Source: Methylobacterium crusticola
Lineage (GTDB): Bacteria > Pseudomonadota > Alphaproteobacteria > Rhizobiales > Beijerinckiaceae
Length of the DNA: 37,758 nt
Assembly: GCF_003574465.1 (NCBI RefSeq)
Contig: NZ_KZ984616.1
Coordinates: forward strand, 3,861 to 41,618
Direction: 5' to 3'
Every line of letters starts with the position of its first letter. Position 1 is the stretch's first letter. The position numbers and the translations under genes were made by a program. Below are positions 7,920 to 14,855 of this stretch, piece after piece. The notes below the pieces were generated by a model that searched no databases, had not been told where the DNA came from, and saw nothing but the letters and a program-made list of their open reading frames with translations.

Positions 7920-8957
7920 GTGGACGCCACGATCCTTCTGCTGCTGCTCCAGGACGGGGTGGTGAACGGCGCCATCTACGCGCTGATCGCCCTCTCCCTC
8001 GTCCTCGTCTTCACGGTCACCCGGGTGATCCTGATCCCCCAGGGCGAGTTCGTCGCCTACGGGGCCCTCACCCTCGCGGCCTTCGAGGCCGGCACCGTAC
8101 CCGGGACGGTCCCGCTCCTGCTCGGGCTTGGGGCCGCGGCCTTCCTGGCCGATTGCCTCGAGGCGCGCCCGGTCCTCGACGGGAGAGCGCTCCTGCGCAT
8201 CGCGGCGCGCGACCTCGCCCTGCCGGCGCTCGTCGCGGCGGCGGCCTACGGGCTCGCGCCCCTCAGGGCCGGGCTCCCGGTCGAGATCCTGCTCACCCTC
8301 GCGATCGTGACCCCGATGGGCGCCTACCTGCACGCCGTGGCGTTCCGGCCCCTGGCGCACGCCTCCGTGCTGGTGCTGCTGATCGCCGCCGTCGGCGTGC
8401 ACCTCGCGCTGACGGGGCTCGGCCTCGTGTTCTTCGGCGCCGAGGGCTCGCGCACCCCGCCCCTCTCCGACGCCGCCTTCCCGGCCGGGCCCCTGGTGCT
8501 GAGCGGGCAGTCGCTCTGGATGGTCGGGCTCACCCTGGCGATCATCGTGGCGCTCTGGCTGTTCTTCGCCCGCACCCTCCTCGGCAAGGCGCTGGTCGCG
8601 ACCGCGGTGAACCGCCTCGGCGCCCGCCTGATGGGCATCGCGCCCGCCCTCGCGGGGCGCCTCAGCTTCTCGGTCGCGGCCTTCATCGGCGCACTCTCGG
8701 GCATCCTCATCGCGCCCCTGACCACGGTCTACTACGACACCGGCTTCCTCATCGGCCTCAAGGGCTTCGTCGCCGCCATCATCGGCGGGCTCGCGAGCTA
8801 CCCGGCGGCGGCCGCCGCCGCGATCCTCGTCGGCCTCATCGAGTCCCTCGCCTCCTTCCACGCCAGCGCCTTCAAGGAGGTGATCGTGTTCATGGCGATC
8901 ATCCCGGTCCTGCTCTGGCGCTCCCTGCGCTCGGCCCCGATCGAGGACGAGGAGTGA
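7920..8957 (+). CDS. Branched-chain-type ABC transporter permease (LivH-like)
   Basis: The 345-residue polytopic membrane protein begins [31 protein letters not shown], the LivH N-terminus in which [16 protein letters not shown] is the conserved first transmembrane helix. It continues through several hydrophobic segments to [20 protein letters not shown], the family's conserved cytoplasmic EAA-like loop. About eight membrane helices are expected. The GTG at 7920 is used because no better start lies closer to the conserved N-terminus; no clear Shine-Dalgarno is seen before it. The segment at residues about 75-115 ([12 protein letters not shown] to [11 protein letters not shown]) is longer and more polar than in classical LivH, as in aromatic-acid type family members. 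It forms the channel with the LivM domain of the next gene. Confidence 0.86.
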   Translation: MDATILLLLLQDGVVNGAIYALIALSLVLVFTVTRVILIPQGEFVAYGALTLAAFEAGTVPGTVPLLLGLGAAAFLADCLEARPVLDGRALLRIAARDLALPALVAAAAYGLAPLRAGLPVEILLTLAIVTPMGAYLHAVAFRPLAHASVLVLLIAAVGVHLALTGLGLVFFGAEGSRTPPLSDAAFPAGPLVLSGQSLWMVGLTLAIIVALWLFFARTLLGKALVATAVNRLGARLMGIAPALAGRLSFSVAAFIGALSGILIAPLTTVYYDTGFLIGLKGFVAAIIGGLASYPAAAAAAILVGLIESLASFHASAFKEVIVFMAIIPVLLWRSLRSAPIEDEE

Positions 8958-8959
8958 CG

Positions 8960-10723
8960 ATGCCGACCCGCCTCCTCGCCGCCCTCGCGGGCGCGTGCCT
9001 CCTCGCGGCGCCGCTCGTCCCCGGCATCCCGCCGTTCTGGTTCACGCTCCTCGCCTACGCGGGCCTCTCCGCCATCGTGGTGATCGGCCTCGTGGTGCTC
9101 ACCGGGGTCGCCGGCATCACCTCGTTCGGGCAAGCGATGTTCGTCGGCGTCGGCGCCTACGCGACGGCGCTCCTCACCACCAGGGCCGGCCTGTCGCCCT
9201 GGCTGAGCCTGCCGGCCGCCCTCGCGGCGGCGGCGGCGGCCGCCTGGATCATCGGCGCCGTCACGCTGCGCCTGTCGGGGCATTACCTGCCCCTCGGCAC
9301 CATCGCGTGGAACATCTCGTTCTTCTACGTGCTGGGCAACACCGACTGGCTCGGGCGCTACGACGGCCTCGCCGGCCTGCCGCCGATCACGCTGCTCGGC
9401 GTGCCGCTCCTCGAGAGCAGCCGGGTCGTCTACCTGATCTGGGCCTGCGTCGGACTCTGCGTCTGGCTGACGCAACGCCTCCTGCGCTCGCGCACCGGGC
9501 GGGCGATCCGGGCGCTCAAGGGCGGGGTCGTCGCCGCCGAGTCCTTCGGCATCGACACCGCCCGGGCGAAGATCGTGGCCTTCGTCTACGCGGCGGTGCT
9601 GGCGGCGCTCTCGGGCTGGCTCTACGCCCACGTCCAGCGCGCCATCAACCCGACGCCCTTCAGCCTCAACGCCAGCATCGAGTACCTGCTGATGGCGGTG
9701 ATCGGCGGGGCCGGCTCGATCGGGGGCGGCGTGTTCGGGGCCGTGCTGGTCACGGTGCTGAAGGACCAGCTCCAGAACGTGCTGCCGCTGGTGTTCGGCA
9801 CGCAGGGCAACTTCGAGGCGATCGTGTTCGGCGTCCTCCTGGTGCTGATGCTCCAGCGCGCGCCCGACGGGCTCTGGCCGCTCCTCACCCGCCGCTCCGT
9901 CGCCCTGCCGCCCGACCGCGGGCCGGCCCCGCGCCCCCTCCCCCCCCGGCCCGCCGCCGCCCCCGGCACCCTGCTCCTCGAGGCCACCGCCCTGCGCAAG
10001 ACCTTCGGCGGCCTCGTGGCGGTCAACGACATCGGCTTCTCGGTGCGGGCCGGCGAGGTCGTGGCCCTGATCGGCCCCAACGGCGCCGGCAAGAGCACCA
10101 CCTTCAACCTCGTCACCGGCGTCGCCCGCCTCACCGCCGGCGGGGTGCGGCTGTCGGGCCGCGAGGTCGCCGGGCTGCCGGCGCGCGCGATCGCGCGGCT
10201 CGGCTGCGCCCGCACCTTCCAGCACGTCAAGCTCGTCGCCGGCATGTCGGTGCTCGAGAACGTGGCGCTCGGCGCCCACCTGCGCGGCTCCGCCGGGCCC
10301 GTGCGCGGGGCGCTCGGCCTCGACGGGCCCGAGGAGGCGGCGCTCTTCGCGGCGGCGCAGGCCGCGCTCGACCGCGTCGGCCTCGGCTCGGCCCGCGACC
10401 TCCCGGCCGGCAGCCTGGCGCTCGGCCAGCAGCGCATCGTCGAGATCGCCCGCGCGCTCTGCCTCGGGCCCTCGCTCCTCCTCCTCGACGAGCCGGCCGC
10501 GGGCCTGCGCCACCGGGAGAAGCAGGCCCTCGGCGACCTCCTGCGCCGGCTGCGCCAGGAGGGCCTGGGCATCCTCCTCGTCGAGCACGACATGGACTTC
10601 GTGATGGCCCTCGCCGACCGCCTCGTGGTGATGAACTTCGGCGCCAAGCTCTGCGAGGGCGCGCCCGCGAGCGTGCGCAGCAACCCGGCCGTGGTCGAGG
10701 CCTACCTGGGGAGCGCCGCATGA
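8960..10723 (+). CDS. Fused permease-ATPase of a branched-chain-type ABC transporter (LivM-LivG)
   Basis: The 587-residue product joins two subunits that are usually separate. Residues about 1-310 are a LivM-type permease (VVLTGVAGITSFGQAMFVGVG, later EYLLMAVIGGAGSIGGGVFG). A proline/alanine linker (about 315-340) follows. Residues about 345-587 are a LivG ATPase with Walker A GPNGAGKST, ABC signature ALGQQRIVEIARAL, Walker B LLLLDEPAAGL and switch LLVEHDMDFVMALADRLVVM. The ATG at 8960 is two bases after the livH stop (GAGGAG upstream). The 3' end overlaps livF by ATGA. There is no internal stop or frameshift between the domains, so the fusion is real in this sequence. Fused LivM-LivG proteins are known in proteobacterial aromatic uptake clusters. 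Confidence 0.9.
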   Translation: MPTRLLAALAGACLLAAPLVPGIPPFWFTLLAYAGLSAIVVIGLVVLTGVAGITSFGQAMFVGVGAYATALLTTRAGLSPWLSLPAALAAAAAAAWIIGAVTLRLSGHYLPLGTIAWNISFFYVLGNTDWLGRYDGLAGLPPITLLGVPLLESSRVVYLIWACVGLCVWLTQRLLRSRTGRAIRALKGGVVAAESFGIDTARAKIVAFVYAAVLAALSGWLYAHVQRAINPTPFSLNASIEYLLMAVIGGAGSIGGGVFGAVLVTVLKDQLQNVLPLVFGTQGNFEAIVFGVLLVLMLQRAPDGLWPLLTRRSVALPPDRGPAPRPLPPRPAAAPGTLLLEATALRKTFGGLVAVNDIGFSVRAGEVVALIGPNGAGKSTTFNLVTGVARLTAGGVRLSGREVAGLPARAIARLGCARTFQHVKLVAGMSVLENVALGAHLRGSAGPVRGALGLDGPEEAALFAAAQAALDRVGLGSARDLPAGSLALGQQRIVEIARALCLGPSLLLLDEPAAGLRHREKQALGDLLRRLRQEGLGILLVEHDMDFVMALADRLVVMNFGAKLCEGAPASVRSNPAVVEAYLGSAA

Positions 10724-11496
10724 CGGGCCCGGGCGCGGCGCCCCCGATGCTGGAGGCCGAGGCCCTCACGGTCGCCTACGGCAAGGTCGAGGCGGTCCGG
10801 GGCGTGTCGCTCCGGGTCGAGGCGGGCCGGCTGATCACGGTGCTGGGCGCCAACGGTGCCGGCAAGACCACCCTGCTCAACGCCCTCATGGGCATCCTGC
10901 CGGCGCGGGGCCGCATCCGGTTCGAGGGCCGCGACCTCGCCCGGCTGCCCGTGGAGGCCCGGGTCGAGGCGGGCCTGAGCCTCATCCCGGAGCGGCGCGA
11001 GCTGTTCTCCAGCATGAGCGTCGAGGACAACCTGCGGCTCGGCGCCTTCCGGTTCCGGGGCGGGCGGGGCGCGGGCGGGGACCTCGCGGAGATGTTCGCG
11101 CTCTTCCCGCGCCTGAAGGAGCGCCGGCGCCAGCTCGCCGGCACCCTCTCGGGCGGCGAGCGCCAGATGCTGGCGATGGCCCGCGCCCTGATGGGACGGC
11201 CGCGCCTGCTGATGCTCGACGAGCCGAGCCTCGGCCTCGCCCCCCTGATCGTGGCCGAGGTCATGCGCACGGTCGCGGCCCTGCGCGACCAGGGCGTCGC
11301 GATCCTGCTCGTGGAGCAGAACGCCCGAGCCGCCCTGCGGATCGCCGATTACGGCTACGTCCTCGACGGCGGCGCCGTCGTCCTCGAGGGCCCGAGCGCC
11401 GCGCTCCAGAGCGACGCCCGCGTGGTCGAGACCTATCTCGGCGTCCTCTCGGCCGACGCGGGCCCGGCCGCCCTGCCCCGCGCCGGCGCCGGCTGA
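10720..11496 (+). CDS. Branched-chain-type ABC transporter ATP-binding protein (LivF-like)
   Basis: The 258-residue protein has Walker A GANGAGKTT, the LivF-specific IPERRELFSSMSVEDNLRLGA, the signature LSGGERQMLAMARALM, Walker B LLMLDEPSLGLAP and the H-switch LLVEQNARAALRIADYGYVL. It starts at the ATG that overlaps the preceding stop (ATGA), which implies translational coupling with the LivM-LivG fusion. It is the last gene of the transporter series and would pair with the fused LivG domain as the second nucleotide-binding domain of the complex. A 20-residue alanine-rich tail follows the conserved fold. Confidence 0.9.
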   Translation: MTGPGAAPPMLEAEALTVAYGKVEAVRGVSLRVEAGRLITVLGANGAGKTTLLNALMGILPARGRIRFEGRDLARLPVEARVEAGLSLIPERRELFSSMSVEDNLRLGAFRFRGGRGAGGDLAEMFALFPRLKERRRQLAGTLSGGERQMLAMARALMGRPRLLMLDEPSLGLAPLIVAEVMRTVAALRDQGVAILLVEQNARAALRIADYGYVLDGGAVVLEGPSAALQSDARVVETYLGVLSADAGPAALPRAGAG

Positions 11497-11520
11497 GGCA
11501 CTTGGCCCTGGACGCTGCCG

Positions 11521-11538
11521 GTGCTTTCTCCTAAGCAC
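11521..11538 (+). terminator. Small hairpin after the transporter operon
   Basis: GTGCTT (11521-11526) and AAGCAC (11533-11538) form a 6-bp stem with a 6-base loop 25 bp after the livF stop. No T-run follows, so terminator function is tentative. Confidence 0.35.
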
Positions 11539-11546
11539 GGGACGCC

Positions 11547-11589
11547 GGGCCTGTAGCTCAATGGTTAGAGCCGACCGCTCATAACGGTC
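11547..11589 (+). repeat. Left 43-bp tRNA-derived direct repeat (truncated tRNA copy, candidate att site)
   Basis: Bases 11547-11589 are identical to bases 12668-12710, the 5' part of the intact tRNA. The identity covers the acceptor 5' strand, D arm and the complete anticodon stem-loop and stops exactly at the 3' strand of the anticodon stem (CGGTC). What follows (GGCTCATCGCAATTC) cannot form a T arm or acceptor stem, so this is not a functional tRNA. Ending at the anticodon stem is typical of tyrosine-recombinase attachment sites. Confidence 0.88.
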
Positions 11590-11809
11590 GGCTCATCGCA
11601 ATTCTTCAATGTAATCAAAATCATAGCGCGAGAGAACAGGCGTGAACGTTCTCGCTCGGTTCACGTCAATCTGTAGCGCTTTTGTAGCCCGCCCATCGCC
11701 CGGTCGTCTGGCCGGCGGACGGCATCGGCACCCGCCTTGCCGACCTGGATCGCCGGGCGCCGCGGATCTGGGCGAGCTTGCAGCGGGCGGTCGAGCGGCT
11801 CAAGGCGAT
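11590..11809. other. Left arm of the tRNA-bounded island, no intact gene
   Basis: The first about 90 bases are AT-rich for this genome. They contain two interlocking inverted repeats (GAGAAC 11632-11637 with GTTCTC 11648-11653; CGTGAAC 11641-11647 with GTTCACG 11659-11665) and the pair CTGTAG/TTTTGTAGCCC at 11671-11690. Bases 11703-11810 on the plus strand encode a protein-like stretch (VVWPADGIGTRLADLDRRAP, then RIWASLQRAVERLKAIQAA) with no start codon or upstream continuation. It looks like the remnant of a gene's 3' end; the family is not recognised. Confidence 0.5.
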
Positions 11810-12112
11810 TCAAGCCGCCTCCGGCTTTCTGACGGGTTCGACTGTGATCCGAACCCCAAGCGTCTTCATCACCTTCATTACGGTGGCGAACTCGGGATTG
11901 CCGGTCTGCTTGAGGGATCGGTAGAGAGCTTCCCGAGCAAGGCCAGAGTCGCGTGCGATCTGAGCCATGCCGCGCGCTCGCGCCACGTCGCCGATCGCAG
12001 CCGCGATGAGCGCAGGGTCGCCTTCCTCAAAAGCCGCCTCCAGATAAGCAGCGATAGCCTCTTGGCTGTCGAGGTATTCGGCGGCATCCCAAGGCTTTGT
12101 CGCGATAGGCAT
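11810..12112 (-). CDS. HigA-like antitoxin of a type II toxin-antitoxin pair
   Basis: The 100-residue protein (MPIATKPWDAAEYLDSQEAI at the N-terminus) carries a Xre-type helix-turn-helix at residues about 45-90: DVARARGMAQIARDSGLARE, then ALYRSLKQTGNPEFATVMKV. This is the pattern of the 'addiction module antidote' family, whose members bind and neutralise a RelE/ParE-superfamily toxin and repress the operon. It lies three bases after the toxin stop, in toxin-first order as in higBA. Likely start ATG at 12112. It is the only coding cargo, with its toxin, between the two tRNA repeats. Family assignment is firm; binding partner is inferred from adjacency. Confidence 0.9.
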   Translation of the reverse strand: MPIATKPWDAAEYLDSQEAIAAYLEAAFEEGDPALIAAAIGDVARARGMAQIARDSGLAREALYRSLKQTGNPEFATVMKVMKTLGVRITVEPVRKPEAA

Positions 12113-12115
12113 GGC

Positions 12116-12412
12116 TCAATCCTCCATTTCCGCGGCAAGCGCCTTTGCCTGCCGGATGTCGTCTTTCTGCGTCGACTTATCTCCACCGCAGAGCAACAGA
12201 TAGATCGTTTTGCCGCTGCGTTTGTAATAGACCCGATAGCCGGGGCCGTAGTGGATGCGAATTTCGCTCACTCCCTCCCCGACCGGCTCAGCATCCCCCG
12301 CATTGCCGAGGGACAAGTTTCGGACGCGCGCGAGGATGCGGGTGATGGCTTTGACGTCCTGAAGACCCAGGAACCATCTTTCGTATTCGGGAGTCTGCCG
12401 GATGTCGAACAA
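12116..12412 (-). CDS. RelE/ParE-superfamily toxin, HigB-like addiction module killer protein
   Basis: The 98-residue product starts MFDIRQTPEYERWFLGLQD and contains GPGYRVYYKRSGKTIYLLLC followed by GGDKSTQKDDIRQAKALA, the signature of the 'addiction module killer' subfamily. Such toxins are usually ribosome-dependent mRNA endonucleases. The start is a TTG at 12412: the upstream in-frame codons contain no ATG or GTG, and the family N-terminus aligns at this point. The antitoxin gene follows after three bases. A TTGACA promoter with an internal inverted repeat lies immediately upstream. Confidence 0.9.
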   Translation of the reverse strand: MFDIRQTPEYERWFLGLQDVKAITRILARVRNLSLGNAGDAEPVGEGVSEIRIHYGPGYRVYYKRSGKTIYLLLCGGDKSTQKDDIRQAKALAAEMED

Positions 12413-12417
12413 GAGGC

Positions 12418-12446
12418 ACCGTAACTCGTGGGTTACAGCCTGTCAA
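12418..12446 (-). promoter_or_regulatory. Toxin-antitoxin promoter with embedded inverted repeat
   Basis: On the minus strand TTGACA (12441-12446) and TACGGT (12418-12423) are 17 bp apart. The spacer and -10 contain GTAAC-N6-GTTAC (12421-12436), a likely operator for the antitoxin or the antitoxin-toxin complex. The -10 ends only five bases before the TTG start of the toxin, which would make the transcript leaderless or nearly so. Confidence 0.55.
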
Positions 12447-12667
12447 CCGACGTTAGACCGTCTGGTTCCGCCTTCAGGCCGATTTGACGAATGCGCCGAG
12501 TTCAGCCCCGATGCCCGCGACCCGCGACCCGCGCGAGCGCAGGAGCGACACGGAGCCGAAAGGCTTGCCGAGGCGCCCTCCTCCGGCTACTCACGAATGG
12601 GGTTTCTGTAGCCGAAGCTGTTTTGTAGCCCCCACTTCGGCGCTAAGATGTTGGTGATAAAACAAAA
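12447..12667. other. Right arm of the island, no gene seen
   Basis: No convincing coding frame. CTGTAG (12606-12611) and TTTTGTAGCCC (12621-12631) mirror the pair at 11671-11690. GCCGAAG (12611-12617) and CTTCGGC (12635-12641) can form a 7-bp stem around TTTTGTAGCCC. An AT-rich stretch (GATAAAACAAAA, 12656-12667) lies directly upstream of the tRNA and probably includes its promoter. Confidence 0.5.
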
Positions 12668-12743
12668 GGGCCTGTAGCTCAATGGTTAGAGCCGACCGCT
12701 CATAACGGTCTGGTTGCAGGTTCGAGTCCTGCCGGGCCCACCA
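12668..12743 (+). tRNA. tRNA with CAT anticodon, probably tRNA-Ile2 (lysidine-modified)
   Basis: The 76-base gene folds as a complete cloverleaf. The acceptor GGGCCTG pairs with CGGGCCC (one G-T pair), the D arm is GCTC-AATGGTTA-GAGC, the anticodon stem GACCG/CGGTC encloses the loop CTCATAA, and the T arm is GCAGG-TTCGAGT-CCTGC. It ends A-CCA with CCA encoded. Anticodon CAT allows Met or, after lysidine modification, Ile (AUA). The TAGCTCAATGGTTAGAGC and TGGTTGCAGG segments resemble the Ile2 type more than elongator Met, but this is a judgement. Bases 12668-12710 are duplicated at 11547-11589. Confidence 0.9.
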
Positions 12744-12906
12744 TTGCTCTCGAAGACTTGCAGCACACCCGCGGACCGGGATGCCGGCGCGGGGGCGCGG
12801 GGCGCCACCGTGGCTCCGCGCCGCGCCCGCACGGTCCTGCCGGCAATCTTGCGCCGCAAGGGCGCCGCTCGCCGGTGGCGCCCCGGGCCGGCGCCCGCCC
12901 CGCACC

Positions 12907-13150
12907 GCGGTCGGCATGTTCGGCGGCGAGATCACCCTGGCGATGCCGCTCCTGCCGATCCGCGCCCTCACCCTGGCGGGGTCGTATGTCGGCAACCTCG
13001 GCGAGTTGCGCGCGCGCCGACCTCGTGCGGGCACGGGGCCTGACCACCGTCGAGACCGAGACCGTGCCCCCCGACCAGGCCGAGGCCGCGATGCGGCGGC
13101 TCGAGGCCGGGCAGGCGGCGGGGGGCATCGTCCTGGCGCACGGCCCCTGA
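12907..13150 (+). pseudogene. 3' remnant of a zinc-type alcohol dehydrogenase, frameshifted
   Basis: The frame through 12916 reads AVGMFGGEITLAMPLLPIRA then LTLAGSYVGNLGELR, a typical C-terminal Rossmann/substrate-domain segment of AdhP-like zinc alcohol dehydrogenases. Around 13010-13016 the reading shifts by +1, and the second frame continues ADLVRARGLTTVETETVPPD, then QAEAAMRRLEAGQAAGGIVL and a TGA at 13148-13150, which is the normal end of such enzymes. The catalytic-zinc N-terminal half is absent upstream; 12744-12906 holds only GC-rich sequence without recognisable coding. The remnant begins about 160 bp after the tRNA, so the gene may have been truncated by an insertion event at that site. 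Confidence 0.75.
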
Positions 13151-13174
13151 AGGCCGCGCCCGCCCCGTCCGTGC

Positions 13175-13555
13175 TCAGGCCCCCCGCTGAAGCACCTCGA
13201 TGCGCACGCCGTCGGGCCCGTCGAAGAACGCGATGCGCAGGCCGGGGCGCACGTCGGTGATCCCGGAGACGAGCGCGATGCCCCGCTCCCGCAGGTCGGC
13301 GACCGTCGCCTCGATGTCGTCGACGCGCAGGCCGAGATGCTCGATGCCGAGGTTCGGGGGCTGCGCCGCCGGCCCGGTCGCCGCGGGCGCCTGCTCGATG
13401 AAGAGCGTGAGCCCCCCGAGGTCGAGCATGACCCGGCTGACCACGGGGGCGCCGTCCCGGCCGGTCTCCCGCGCGCCGAGCGCCTCGACGTAGAAGCGCG
13501 CCGCCGCCACGGCGTCGCGGCTTCGCAGGTGGAGGTGGTCACACCGATAGGTCAT
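13175..13555 (-). CDS. VOC (glyoxalase/bleomycin-resistance fold) family protein
   Basis: The 126-residue protein begins MTYRCDHLHLRSRDAVAAAR and contains NLGIEHLGLRVDDIEATVAD and ends DGPDGVRIEVLQRGA, two beta-alpha-beta-beta-beta modules of the VOC fold. Possible metal ligands are a His in the HLHL strand, His in IEHLGL and the final Glu in RIEVLQ. The substrate is not predictable; such single-unit proteins include lyases and dioxygenase-like enzymes. The frame is open further upstream to 13855, but the ATG at 13555 gives the family length and has GGGAG upstream; the extension is arginine-rich shadow sequence. Confidence 0.82.
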   Translation of the reverse strand: MTYRCDHLHLRSRDAVAAARFYVEALGARETGRDGAPVVSRVMLDLGGLTLFIEQAPAATGPAAQPPNLGIEHLGLRVDDIEATVADLRERGIALVSGITDVRPGLRIAFFDGPDGVRIEVLQRGA

Positions 13556-13865
13556 CCAGAGGGCTCCCGAGCGCGTTCGCCGCACCCTAATCCGAATTCC
13601 TCGCGAGAGAACCACCCCCCGCGACGCGACCCGCGCGGGGGAACGGACCGTGGCCGAACTGACGGGTCGCACGCGGCTCGGCGGCCTCTCGGCCGCCGGC
13701 ATCCCGGCGCCGCGACGGCAGCGCCGTCCTGCGGCCGGTGCGGACGGTGAACACCGGCGTCGTGGTCGGCCGGCCCTGCCGGCCGCCCTTCGCGGGGAGG
13801 CGGCGCGCCCGGCGCCCGGGAAGGCCGGGGCCCCGCGGCGATCCGCGCGCGCCACGCTGCGCCCG
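13556..13865. other. 310-bp gap without a recognised gene
   Basis: No frame shows protein-like composition on either strand. A 7-bp hairpin GGCCGGC-CCT-GCCGGCC lies at 13768-13784, downstream of the minus-strand binding-protein gene and possibly involved in its termination. Nothing else stands out. Confidence 0.4.
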
Positions 13866-14855
13866 TCAATCCCCGGGAAGCGCGTGCGCCTCCGAGAAGA
13901 AGAGCTGCTTCCAGTCGGTCGCCGGGGTCTTCACCGTCCCGAGCCTGTTCATGAACTGGACCGTCTTGCCGATCTTCTCGGGAGTCAGCGTGTAGGCCCA
14001 GTCCGGGTTCGTCAGGATGGCCTCGATCTCCTCGACCGAGTTCTTGCCCCCGGCGAGCCTGACGTAGAGCTGGGCCGCCCGGCGCTTGTCGGCGTTGAGG
14101 TAGTCGATCGCCTCCCGGGTGGCGCCGAGCACGGCCTGGACGGTGCGCGGGTTGGCCTTCTTGAAGCGCTCGCTCGTGATCAGCGTCGCGGCCGTCGCCC
14201 GCCCGCCGAGGATCTCGTAGGAGGTCAAGACGGTGCGGATGCGGGGGTCCTTCCGCTCCATCTCGTGGAAGGGCGAGGACGCGAAGTGCGCCGTCACCTC
14301 CGTGTTGCTGAGCATGGCCGTCATCGCGTCGGGGTGGCCGAGGGAGACCGTCTGGGCGTCGATGCGGGATTCCTGGCCGGGGCCCCACTCCTTCTCGGCC
14401 TGCATCTGCAGCATGATCGCCTGAGTCGAGACCTTGACCGACGGCACCGCGATCTTGTCGCGCGGGCCGAAATCCTTGAGCGACCGAACGCCGGGGCTGC
14501 GCGTGTTGAGGTAGAGGGGATAGGAGCAGATCGCCACGAGGCCCTTCACGTCCCCCCGTGTCTTGTCCCAGAGCAGGCCCACCGAGGGCGTGCCGAGCGC
14601 CGTGAACTGGATCGCGCCCGAGATCAGGCCCTCGTTGAGGTTCGACGGCCCCGCGAGCCGGGCCCACACCACCTTCGGCTTCGGCAGCCCGAGGGCGAGG
14701 GCGTGCTTCTCAACCAGCCCCGCCTCCTCCATGTACATCATGGGCAGGAAGCTCAGCCCGAACTGCTGTCCGAGCGTGACCTCGCCGACCTCCGCCGTGG
14801 CGGGCCGCGAGAAGAGACCGGCAGCCAGCAGGCCGGCGAGCAGCAGCGTCCTCAT
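13866..14855 (-). CDS. Orphan NitT/TauT-type ABC transporter substrate-binding protein
   Basis: The 329-residue product starts with a signal peptide (MRTLLLAGLLAAGLFSRPATA, cleavage near residue 21) followed by EVGEVTLGQQFGLSFLPMMY, typical of the SsuA/NMT1 binding-protein family. Segments such as LGTPSVGLLWDK and NADKRRAAQLYVRLAGG fit the same fold. There is no permease or ATPase gene next to it, so it is an orphan or works with components encoded elsewhere. It differs clearly in sequence from the second family member at 35444-36418. Ligand unknown; the family takes up sulfonates, nitrate, pyrimidine precursors and aromatic acids. It diverges from pepN across a repeat-rich region. Confidence 0.85.
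   Translation of the reverse strand: MRTLLLAGLLAAGLFSRPATAEVGEVTLGQQFGLSFLPMMYMEEAGLVEKHALALGLPKPKVVWARLAGPSNLNEGLISGAIQFTALGTPSVGLLWDKTRGDVKGLVAICSYPLYLNTRSPGVRSLKDFGPRDKIAVPSVKVSTQAIMLQMQAEKEWGPGQESRIDAQTVSLGHPDAMTAMLSNTEVTAHFASSPFHEMERKDPRIRTVLTSYEILGGRATAATLITSERFKKANPRTVQAVLGATREAIDYLNADKRRAAQLYVRLAGGKNSVEEIEAILTNPDWAYTLTPEKIGKTVQFMNRLGTVKTPATDWKQLFFSEAHALPGD

Noticed and set aside
11547..11620. Second functional tRNA
   Set aside because: Only the first 43 bases match; no T arm or acceptor 3' strand can be formed from the following sequence.
11642..12424. 260-codon plus-strand frame across the island
   Set aside because: It runs antisense to the toxin and antitoxin genes, which have clear family matches; its start lies in the inverted-repeat region.
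12591..13542. Minus-strand frames of 147 and 280 codons crossing the tRNA
   Set aside because: They run through the tRNA gene antisense and have low-complexity Arg/Pro composition.
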